The translations under genes were made by a program, and so were the position numbers. Below, in pieces: positions 56,380-64,000 of a DNA stretch of 64,000 bases. Numbering within the stretch: position 1 is the first letter of the stretch; every line of letters starts with the position of its first letter. The notes below the pieces were generated by a model. It saw nothing but the letters and a program-made list of their open reading frames with translations, had not been told where the DNA came from and searched no databases. The DNA is taken from contig NC_047498.1 in the NCBI RefSeq assembly GCF_002079055.1, positions 310,001 to 374,000 on the forward strand. Reading direction: 5' to 3'. Source of the DNA: Saccharomyces paradoxus (Eukaryota; Ascomycota; Saccharomycetes; Saccharomycetales; Saccharomycetaceae).

Positions 56380-58266
56380 ATCATCGTCCTCTTCATCATC
56401 CTCAGCATCATCATCGTCATCATCATCGTCACCATCATCATCGTCATCGTCATCCTCACCATCCTCACTATATCCCTCTTCACTTTGTTGGTCGGCGCCC
56501 CCATCAGGTTTATAATGTAAACCCAAACCCATCATAGCTTTCTGTATTGCATTAGATGTTTTACTTCTGTTTTTAAGGTCTTCTGTGGATTCAGTAATAC
56601 CATCGTTAGCGGTATTCTTTGGTTTGTTGAAGTATTCCTTCCATGAATTCCATAAGTTAGTCGCTGGCTTCTCTGTGTTCCTTCCAGTGTTTACAGGAAT
56701 TTGCGAAACAGACTTTTTCGAGTTGATGCTTTCCTGGTCTTTGGTATCCTCTTCGCTTTGATGTCCGTTTTTATTACTCGAAGAGTTGCTGGTGCTCCTT
56801 TTCAAATTATGAAATGTGGCCAAGAATCGTTGCTGTAATAAAGACAAAGTGTCGGCGCCATTATATATATGTTTTGGAGGAAACAAATCGAACAATCTAT
56901 CATCTGTTCTTGAGTTGAATATCAGAAAATTTTGTGTCTCCTTCCAACTGTGAACCCAATTCAAATTAAATAAATGCACGGGATTGGTACTTAGCATATC
57001 TTCAGGTATAGTCTTCAAAGCTTGATCATTCTCTTTATGTAGTTCCAAATAGTCACTTAGTTTAACACTTGAAAGCAACCCCGTTAAATAGTCCTCGAAC
57101 TGCCACCTAATGAAATCCTCACTCCCTTCAAATTGAGAGTTTTTTGGCGTTTCGTCATCATTTTCGTTCCACGTGTCTGATACGATTCCAGATATAGATT
57201 CGATCCATTTTTTATCATGACTTGACAATTGGAGGACGGGATTTAAAGCCTTGTCCAAAATTTCCACAGTGGAGTTGTCCGTATTGACAAATATGTGACA
57301 TAGTTCTTCCTTTTGTTCAGCAAGCAATGTGTTGGAACTGCCTATCATGAAGAACAAAGTATGATCTGATCGTATGTCATTCATTTGCTGCAGTGGAGTA
57401 TAGGGTGAAAATAGTCCACCTTTTTCGAAAATCGGCAATGGAAAACCTAAGAATCTCAACACTGATTCTCGATTGCTCGATTTAAACGAGTCTATCACAT
57501 TTAACTTCGAAATATCCTGAAACAACTGAGGACTGCCGGAATCCTGCAAGCTCGACATCAAGTCCGGAATTAAACTGATTAAACCGAACTGTAAATTACA
57601 CAAAGCTTCCACATCGTTACCGTAAACTATAATTTTTCTCTCAAGCATAATTGCCTTCAACAAGACCAAAGCATTTTTTTTAAAATCGTGTAGTATCTTT
57701 CTCAAACATAACCCAATATAAAGACGATTTTCAGCATTTTTGACCAAAGATGCAGGTGTATAAATCGACTTCAGGTTTTCGTATAAAGACTGAATTATCT
57801 TCCTGTCCCCAAAATCATGCTGCAAGAAAAAAGCATTAGTAACAATACTAAGTTTGTCTTTGATTTGACCAAAAATTGGTTGTCTCGAGATGACTACGAT
57901 TGCCTTTTGCACAGTAGACCGAGTTACGTCTTTATCTTTAGTTACCAATTCATCACTTTTTATTTGTCTCGAGCAGGATATGGCAAATAAAGTCGTATTG
58001 TCATTGATGCTATCATCACTCAGGTTAGTTGCCCCGTTAGGAGGACTTCTTTGTCTTCTCTCGTCATATAGCAACGTGAAATAAGTGAATGTTTCTTCAA
58101 AAGAATGGGAACCATCAGGAAGTGCTTGAAAGGGTAAATTTGGCCATAGTTCTGCGCTTTGGGTGCCCTCGGGTAGTCCATACCAGTATTCTATTTCAGG
58201 GCCTCTTTTATGATGAAAGTCTACAAGGCAGATACCGAAGATGACCGCTTCCTCTTGTTCATCCAT
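56005..58266 (-). CDS. AVL9: Avl9, conserved late-secretory-pathway protein with a 32-Asp run
   Basis: Avl9 acts in exocytic transport from the Golgi, partly redundant with dynamin- and APL2-related routes, and belongs to a longin/DENN-like superfamily found across eukaryotes. The ATG at 58266 (MDEQEEAVIFGICLVDFHHK) gives 753 residues, against 764 in S. cerevisiae as I recall; an open extension upstream starts at GTG. The conserved core covers about 1-480 (FFLQHDFGDRKIIQSLYENL; LPIFEKGGLFSPYTPLQQM). The last ~150 residues are acidic and contain 32 consecutive Asp (about residues 627-658), encoded by a hexanucleotide repeat. Confidence 0.93.
56291..56379. repeat. (TCATCG)n hexanucleotide microsatellite inside AVL9
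   Basis: An 89-bp perfect hexamer run, about 14.8 copies, reads GAT/GAC alternately on the minus strand and encodes most of the 32-Asp run (56293-56388). Tracts of this sort change length by slippage. Confidence 0.95.
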
Positions 58267-59008
58267 TGTTTTGACGACAAGGTTGAAGCGAAGCACGAAC
58301 GTATATGTTAGTTTGATAAGATCTTCCTGCTTGGATACTTTCGAGGTTTAAAAGTTTTTCTCGAAAGAGAAACTTCGTGAGTGGGCTGTAAGGAACTTTG
58401 ATCGGGCCGTACATTCTTATGCAAGATCCGTTATTGACAGCTCTGTTGGGTTATCTTCAATATATTCCGTTACCCGTTCGTTCTATCATTACCCGACGTT
58501 AAAACAGCGTATCGGCGGCTATTTTGGTATGCAAAACGCCCAAACAATCATAATTCTCCAAACGTTCAATGGAGGCATAAAAGCTCAATAAAAGCTCAAT
58601 TCATCCCATTGATAAACCACAAAATCAACAGACTGGAACGGTGAAAAAAACAGTAGTAAGTTCAAATTTTGCTCATAAATGCAGGTTTAAGGTGAATTCT
58701 TTAATTTTTTGTGGTGTAATCTCACAAGGACTAGTTGAATAAAAAAGCGAGCCTTATTTCAACAAACTGTTTTCAGCTAAATAAATACGCTGGACCGGCA
58801 ACACAAGCAATTGAGCCGTTATGGATTGATATCTTTTAATGCTACTTAACAAACAATACCAGTGAAAAAAAGATTTTTTCTTTTCGGCGGCGTTTTCCCG
58901 CTTTTCTTTAAGAATCTGCAATTTTAACATCAATTTTACAAATATCTGTTAGCTAAGGTAATAACAGAGGAAGGGATGAAGGACAGACATTGAGGGTGAC
59001 GAACATAT
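58267..59008. promoter_or_regulatory. AVL9/CFT2 divergent promoter with two Reb1 sites
   Basis: TTACCCG, the Reb1 core, occurs at 58470-58476 and 58489-58495 in the same orientation, 19 bp apart, midway between the two starts. A tandem 11-bp duplication (ATAAAAGCTCA twice) is at 58577-58598. Reb1 in such a position keeps a nucleosome-free divergent promoter. No other gene is seen. Confidence 0.7.
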
Positions 59009-61600
59009 ATGACGTATAAATACAACTGCTGTGATGATGGATCCGGAACTACCGTTGGTTCAGTGGTGCGATTTGATAACGTCACCTTGTTAATCGATCC
59101 CGGTTGGAATCCATCTAAAGTATCATATGAGCAATGTATCAAGTACTGGGAAAAAGTGATACCGGAAATTGATGTAGTAATACTATCACAACCGACGACT
59201 GAATGTTTAGGTGCTCACTCCTTACTGTACTATAATTTCACCTCCCACTTCATATCGAGAATACAAGTTTACGCAACTCTTCCCGTTATCAACCTAGGGA
59301 GAGTTTCCACCATAGATTCATATGCATCTTCGGGTGTCATAGGTCCATATGACACAAATGAACTTGATCTCGAGGATATTGAGAAATCTTTTGATCATAT
59401 AGTTCCTTTGAAGTACTCGCAGTTGGTAGATCTACGATCAAGATACGATGGATTGACTTTATTGGCGTACAATGCTGGTGTGTGTCCAGGTGGTTCTATT
59501 TGGTGCATTAGCACATACTCAGAGAAATTGGTTTATGCAAAGCGATGGAATCACACTAGAGATAACATACTAAATGCTGCTTCTATATTGGATGCCACTG
59601 GGAAGCCTTTATCAACTTTGATGAGACCTTCTGCAATAATTACTACTTTAGACAAGTTTGGTTCTTCTCAACCGTTTAAAAAACGTTCAAAAATCTTCAA
59701 AGATACATTAAAGAAGGGTTTGAGTTCGGACGGGTCCGTTATAATACCGGTAGATATGGGTGGCAAATTTCTGGATCTGTTCACACAAGTTCATGAGTTA
59801 TTATTTGAAAGTACGAAGATCAACGCACATACACAGGTGCCTGTACTTATTCTGTCGTATGCGAGAGGAAGGACTCTAACATATGCCAAATCAATGCTTG
59901 AGTGGCTATCGCCTTCGCTACTTAAAACATGGGAAAACAGAAATAATACTTCTCCATTTGAAATTGGATCAAGGATCAAAATTATAGCACCGAATGAATT
60001 GAGTAAATACCCTGGTTCTAAGATTTGCTTCGTATCTGAGGTAGAAGCCTTGATCAATGAAGTCATAACTAAAGTCGGCAATTCTGAGAAGACAACCCTC
60101 ATTTTTACCAAACCGAGCTTTGAATCTGCATCGTCTTTAGATAAGATACTAGAAATTGTAAAACAGAGCGAAAGAAACCGGAAGAAATCACCTGAAGATG
60201 GTAAATCATTCGTTTGCGATGGCTACATTTCAATAAATACCATAAAGGAAGAACCTTTGACTAAAGAGGAATTAGAGGCGTTTAAATTACAACTCAAAGA
60301 AAAGAAAAAGAACAGAAATAAGAAAATTCTACTGGTGAAAAGAGAATCCAAGAAACTGGCCAATGGCAACGTAATCATAGATGATTCTAACGCTGAAAGG
60401 ACGATAAGAAATCAAGACATCTTGTCAGAAAATGTCAATGGAGCACCAGCGATTGATCATATTATGAGAGGAGACGAAGATGAAGAGGAGGAGGAAGAGG
60501 AAGAGGAAGAAAACGATAATTTGTTAAACTTACTCAAGGATAATTCTGAGAAGCCAGCGGTGAAAAAAAACACCGAAGTCCCTGTGGACATTATAATTCA
60601 ACCAAGCGCTACTTCGAAGCATAAAATGTTCCCGTTTAATCCCACTAAAATCAAGAAAGATGATTATGGTGCCGTTGTAGATTTTACGATGTTTATACCT
60701 GATGATTCAGACAATGTTAATCAAAATAGCAGGAAGAGACCACTCAAAGAGGGTGCTAAAAGCACGCGTCTTGTAGGCGAAGGAGAAAACAAAAACGAAG
60801 AAGAAGATGATTATAATATGGGAGATCCAGTTAGCAAAAGGAGCAAACACCGCACTTCTCGTTATTCGGGATTTGCTGGGACAGGAGAAACAGAAAATTT
60901 TGATAATTTAGACTACTTAAAGATAGACAAGACAGTCTCCAAAAGAACAGTCTCAACTACAAATGTTCAATTGAAATGCTCCGTGGTCACCCTGAATTTA
61001 CAGAGTTTAGTCGATCAAAGATCTGCATCTATTATATGGCCATCACTAAAATCTAGAAAAATTGTGCTTTCAGCTCCGAAACAGATTCAAAATGAAGAAA
61101 TTTCGGCAAAACTTATTAAGAAAAATATCGAGGTGGTCAACATGCCATTGAATAAGATAATAGAATTTAGTACAACAATAAAGACCCTGGATATCTCCAT
61201 TGACTCTGACCTTGATAACCTTTTGAAATGGCAACGTATCAGTGATAGTTATACGGTTGCCACTGTCGTTGGCAGGTTGGTTAAGGAGAGTTTACCGCAA
61301 GTTAACAATCATCAAAAAACAGCGTCAAGGAGTAAACTAGTCTTGAAACCATTAGGCGGTTCATCGAGAAGCCATAAAACGGGTGCGTTATCAATCGGTG
61401 ATGTTAGATTGGTACAATTAAAGAAACAGTTGATGGAGAAAAACTACATTGCAGAATTTAAAGGAGAAGGTACCCTTGTCATAAATGAAAAAGTAGCAGT
61501 CCGTAAAATCAATGATGCAGAAACCATTATCGACGGTACGCCTTCGGAACTTTTTGATACTGTCAAGAAACTGGTTACGGATATGTTAGCAAAAATCTAG
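59009..61600 (+). CDS. CFT2: Cleavage and polyadenylation factor subunit Cft2/Ydh1 (CPSF100 type)
   Basis: An 863-residue subunit of the CPF complex, cutting and polyadenylating pre-mRNA. It has a metallo-beta-lactamase/beta-CASP fold at about 1-450 but the zinc-ligand motif corresponding to HxHxDH in CPSF73 is absent (LSQPTTECLGAHSLL in its place), so it is the inactive partner of Ysh1, as in CPSF100. YARGRTLTYAKS belongs to the beta-CASP part. A central acidic low-complexity segment (DEDEEEEEEEEEEEN) and a Lys-rich stretch precede a conserved C-terminal region. S. cerevisiae has 859 residues; the difference is mostly in the acidic segment. Confidence 0.95.
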   Translation: MTYKYNCCDDGSGTTVGSVVRFDNVTLLIDPGWNPSKVSYEQCIKYWEKVIPEIDVVILSQPTTECLGAHSLLYYNFTSHFISRIQVYATLPVINLGRVSTIDSYASSGVIGPYDTNELDLEDIEKSFDHIVPLKYSQLVDLRSRYDGLTLLAYNAGVCPGGSIWCISTYSEKLVYAKRWNHTRDNILNAASILDATGKPLSTLMRPSAIITTLDKFGSSQPFKKRSKIFKDTLKKGLSSDGSVIIPVDMGGKFLDLFTQVHELLFESTKINAHTQVPVLILSYARGRTLTYAKSMLEWLSPSLLKTWENRNNTSPFEIGSRIKIIAPNELSKYPGSKICFVSEVEALINEVITKVGNSEKTTLIFTKPSFESASSLDKILEIVKQSERNRKKSPEDGKSFVCDGYISINTIKEEPLTKEELEAFKLQLKEKKKNRNKKILLVKRESKKLANGNVIIDDSNAERTIRNQDILSENVNGAPAIDHIMRGDEDEEEEEEEEEENDNLLNLLKDNSEKPAVKKNTEVPVDIIIQPSATSKHKMFPFNPTKIKKDDYGAVVDFTMFIPDDSDNVNQNSRKRPLKEGAKSTRLVGEGENKNEEEDDYNMGDPVSKRSKHRTSRYSGFAGTGETENFDNLDYLKIDKTVSKRTVSTTNVQLKCSVVTLNLQSLVDQRSASIIWPSLKSRKIVLSAPKQIQNEEISAKLIKKNIEVVNMPLNKIIEFSTTIKTLDISIDSDLDNLLKWQRISDSYTVATVVGRLVKESLPQVNNHQKTASRSKLVLKPLGGSSRSHKTGALSIGDVRLVQLKKQLMEKNYIAEFKGEGTLVINEKVAVRKINDAETIIDGTPSELFDTVKKLVTDMLAKI

Positions 61601-61857
61601 CCTTCTTGTATGCACCGCAAATAAAAAATTTAAATTTACGTTCATGGATCTTTCACAAACAGTATGTGTCATAAATTGCCATGTATCTTGTACCGGTATT
61701 ATCAGTATATAACGTTCTAACTCACTATTAACGATATCAGCATTTTTCGTTTCTTTCTTTTTCCTGATGAATTTGCCTTGCGGAAATTTTCATAGTAGAA
61801 TTTTTTCCCTAATTTGCTACAAGTGCCATTCTATGCCATAGTAAAGGAAAACTGTTA

Positions 61858-63288
61858 ATGAATTTTAGGAAGAATAACTCCGGATACTTTGGAAACAGAA
61901 AGGGAATCAGTATGGAAGACAAAAAAGTGAAAGTTCCTCCAAATGTCAACCTTTCGTTATGGGGAAAGAACACGGTAGAAAGCGATGTTCATCGCTTCAA
62001 TTCTCTTCCATCAAAAATTAGTGGTGCTCTCACTAGAGAACAGATATACTCCTACCAAGTGATGTTTAGGATTCAAGAAATTACCATCAAACTGCGCACA
62101 AACGATTTTGTTCCACCCTCAAGGAAAAATAGGTCGCCTTCTCCGCCTCCAGTTTACGATGCCCAAGGCAAAAGAACGAATACCCGTGAACAGAGGTATA
62201 GAAAGAAACTAGAGGATGAACGTATAAAGTTGGTTGAGATAGCCTTAAAGGCTATTCCCTACTTTGTTCCTCCAGATGATTACAAAAGACCAACGAGATT
62301 CCAGGACAAGTATTATATCCCTGTGGATCAGTATCCTGATGTCAATTTCGTAGGTTTGTTATTAGGTCCTCGTGGACGTACGTTAAGAAAGCTGCAAGAA
62401 GATTCTAACTGTAAGATCGCAATAAGAGGAAGAGGCTCAGTTAAAGAAGGTAAAAACGCTAGTGATTTACCTCCAGGCGCCATGAACTTTGAGGACCCCT
62501 TGCATTGTTTAATTATCGCAGACTCAGAAGATAAGATCCAAAAAGGTATAAAGGTTTGCCAGAACATTGTTATTAAAGCAGTGACATCTCCCGAGGGCCA
62601 GAATGATTTGAAACGAGGACAACTGAGAGAATTAGCGGAACTTAATGGTACTTTGAGAGAAGATAACAGGCCCTGTCCAATCTGTGGTCTAAAAGATCAT
62701 AAAAGATATGACTGTCCAAATAGAAAGACCCCAAATATACAGGGCATTGTGTGTAAAATATGCGGACAAACCGGACACTTTAGTAGAGATTGTACATCGT
62801 CGTCTCAAAGAATGAGCCGTTTTGACAGAAACGCCACCGTAAATGATTGTTCTTCAATTCCAAGCAAAGACGTACACTATAATAACAATACTTACCCAAA
62901 TCAAGCGCCAAAAAGATCCCGTTATGATAACAATTCGATGGATTCTCCTTCAAGATTCCCAGCTTCTTCACGTTACGCGTCAACGCCTTCGCCACCTGCG
63001 TCACATATTTCAAGACAAGTTCAAAACGTAACGCCTACACCCCCCCCTGGCCTAACTTCGAGTAACTTTAGTTCTGGAGTTCCAGGAATGGCTCCTCCGC
63101 CACTGCAAAGCTCTCCAGAGTCAGAGCAACCAAATTTTTCCCTTCCTCCACCTCCTGGTATAACTACAGTACAATCCTCAATTGTACCTCCTCCTGGGCT
63201 AAGCGGACCTCCAGGTTTCTCTAATAATACGGACGATGACCTTAAGAAAACCAAACCTCCAGGACTTCAAGGGCCTCCCGGATTATAA
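61858..63288 (+). CDS. MSL5: Branchpoint-binding protein Msl5 (SF1/BBP)
   Basis: Msl5 recognises the intron branch site (UACUAAC) in the commitment complex with Mud2. The 476-residue protein has an N-terminal Ulm-like/helical part, a KH-QUA2 region at about 145-270 ([20 protein letters not shown] includes the GPRG loop), two CCHC zinc knuckles ([14 protein letters not shown] at ~272 and [14 protein letters not shown] at ~298) and a Pro-rich tail with repeated PPGL units ending [10 protein letters not shown]. Its target sequence appears, with a one-base variation (GACTAAC), in the NYV1 intron of this window. It follows CFT2 on the same strand. Confidence 0.96.
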   Translation: MNFRKNNSGYFGNRKGISMEDKKVKVPPNVNLSLWGKNTVESDVHRFNSLPSKISGALTREQIYSYQVMFRIQEITIKLRTNDFVPPSRKNRSPSPPPVYDAQGKRTNTREQRYRKKLEDERIKLVEIALKAIPYFVPPDDYKRPTRFQDKYYIPVDQYPDVNFVGLLLGPRGRTLRKLQEDSNCKIAIRGRGSVKEGKNASDLPPGAMNFEDPLHCLIIADSEDKIQKGIKVCQNIVIKAVTSPEGQNDLKRGQLRELAELNGTLREDNRPCPICGLKDHKRYDCPNRKTPNIQGIVCKICGQTGHFSRDCTSSSQRMSRFDRNATVNDCSSIPSKDVHYNNNTYPNQAPKRSRYDNNSMDSPSRFPASSRYASTPSPPASHISRQVQNVTPTPPPGLTSSNFSSGVPGMAPPPLQSSPESEQPNFSLPPPPGITTVQSSIVPPPGLSGPPGFSNNTDDDLKKTKPPGLQGPPGL

Positions 63289-63503
63289 CACCCTCCCCAT
63301 TATACACTTATTGCATTTTTTTTTTATTTACGTTAAAGGTATGTAGTCCCTATTCTCACGCTTCCTTTTTATTGATTTTACCTTCCTGGTTACTATTAAC
63401 TTTTGATATTTAATCTACTTACTAGCTTATTCTACTATTGTTTAGTTTCTACAACGTGAAATGCAAGGATAAAAACATTGTTTCACGATGGCTTTATCTT
63501 TGT

Positions 63504-64000
63504 TCAAGGTGCCTGTTCCTTTTTCCATTTTTTGGCTAATTCCAAGAACTTTGATGGTTTTGGCTTGTTATCGTCGATATCATCAGGGAAAACGTAGTCT
63601 ATAAATTCCTCTTCAACGCCGTCCTGTAACTTTACCTTCTTGACGACTTTGGGGAGCTTCTTTCCGACAGTTTCTTGATCGAGTTCAGTACCATAAGTTT
63701 CTTCATAGTCTCTCAGTGCTTCCAAAATAGATAGCCTCCCTTCTTTATCATCCTTGTCCTTGAAAAAAGCCACTGCTTCTTCAAAGACTTTTCTTGCCTC
63801 TACTTTATTTTCATCGGTAATTTCAAACTCAATATCTTCATCTACATTTTCACTTTGCAGTTTTGCTAAGTCTGATAGTTGTTGTTCCGTCGGGGTTGAA
63901 CTTTGATACATGGCAAATTCGATCCAGCTTTGAACAGAATATTCGTTCAACTCCAAATAACTTCTATAAAGCTTCCTTGCCTCTTCGAATTCTTGTGATT
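63504..64000 (-). CDS. CLF1: Splicing factor Clf1 (Prp19-associated), C-terminal part (partial)
   Basis: The C-terminal 165 residues of Clf1/Syf3 (crooked-neck type), running on past the window edge to the right. The readable part starts SQEFEEARKLYRSYLELN and contains HAT repeats (for example SWIEFAMYQ and ARKVFEEAVAFF), then an acidic/Lys-rich tail (PKVVKKVKLQDGVEEEF; KPSKFLELAKKWKKEQAP). Clf1 scaffolds the NineTeen complex and the spliceosome. Its stop is 215 bp past the convergent MSL5 stop. The open frame that starts at 63956 begins with TTG and is a truncated view; the real frame continues. Confidence 0.94.
   Translation of the reverse strand, partial: SQEFEEARKLYRSYLELNEYSVQSWIEFAMYQSSTPTEQQLSDLAKLQSENVDEDIEFEITDENKVEARKVFEEAVAFFKDKDDKEGRLSILEALRDYEETYGTELDQETVGKKLPKVVKKVKLQDGVEEEFIDYVFPDDIDDNKPKPSKFLELAKKWKKEQAP

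Noticed and set aside
56095-56520. 141-codon antisense frame through the AVL9 repeat (Val/Ile runs)
   Set aside because: A reading-frame by-product of the hexanucleotide repeat, with no start context or domain.
1-64000. An undescribed multi-gene defence, mobile or biosynthetic system
   Set aside because: Every long frame fits a known Saccharomyces gene in conserved order; remaining gene-poor stretches hold LTRs, RNA genes and promoters. I found no foreign-looking cluster, CRISPR array or plasmid-like block.

Overview
The window is budding-yeast nuclear DNA: compact, mostly intron-free genes, poly-T/AT-rich gene ends, Ty-family LTRs beside Pol III genes, and proteins I recognise as orthologues of Saccharomyces cerevisiae chromosome XII right arm, in the same order and orientation from ALT1 (YLR089C) to CLF1 (YLR117C). 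Compared from memory with S. cerevisiae, proteins carry scattered substitutions and small length changes (AHP1, CCW12, HOG1, AVL9, KIN2), so this looks like another Saccharomyces species (mikatae, jurei or kudriavzevii grade of divergence) rather than S. cerevisiae. The exact species is inference and was not determined.

Layout. 1-285 is the 5' end of ALT1. 987-7687 holds XDJ1 (J-protein), GEP5 (mitochondrial), SUL2 (sulfate permease) and NYV1 (vacuolar R-SNARE, the one clear spliced gene). 8010-21200 holds GIS3, IOC2 (chromatin), KIN2 (kinase), HRT3 (F-box), CHA4 (zinc-cluster activator) and ICT1 (acyltransferase). 21601-28424 holds MIM2, ERG27, APC9, CDC45, LCL2 and SEN2. 29235-43973 is the single 14.7-kb reading frame of MDN1 (midasin). 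44350-48398 holds REX3, an LTR cluster, the U6 snRNA gene with its downstream B block, and the BTB gene YLR108C. 49034-53167 holds AHP1, CCW12 and HOG1. 53168-56004 is a gene-poor interval with a candidate replication origin, nested delta, tau and sigma LTRs and tRNA-Arg(ACG). 56005-64000 holds AVL9, CFT2, MSL5 and the 3' part of CLF1.

The genes are mostly unrelated housekeeping functions, as expected for yeast. Functional links: CFT2, MSL5, CLF1, SEN2, REX3 and U6 all act in RNA processing. MDN1 and REX3 share a divergent promoter carrying PAC and RRPE ribosome-biogenesis motifs. SUL2 carries Cbf1 and Met31/32-type sites. CDC45 carries two MluI cell-cycle boxes.

I found no undescribed multi-gene system. 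The most informative signals are non-coding: a sigma LTR with a perfect 5-bp target duplication directly upstream of the tRNA, LTRs of two families next to U6, a 14-bp CGG/CCG palindrome upstream of MIM2, the PAC/RRPE pair, and a 32-residue Asp run in AVL9. Several true starts differ from the longest open frame because those frames begin at non-ATG codons (GEP5, CHA4, CDC45, REX3, AVL9). I give the ATG starts.
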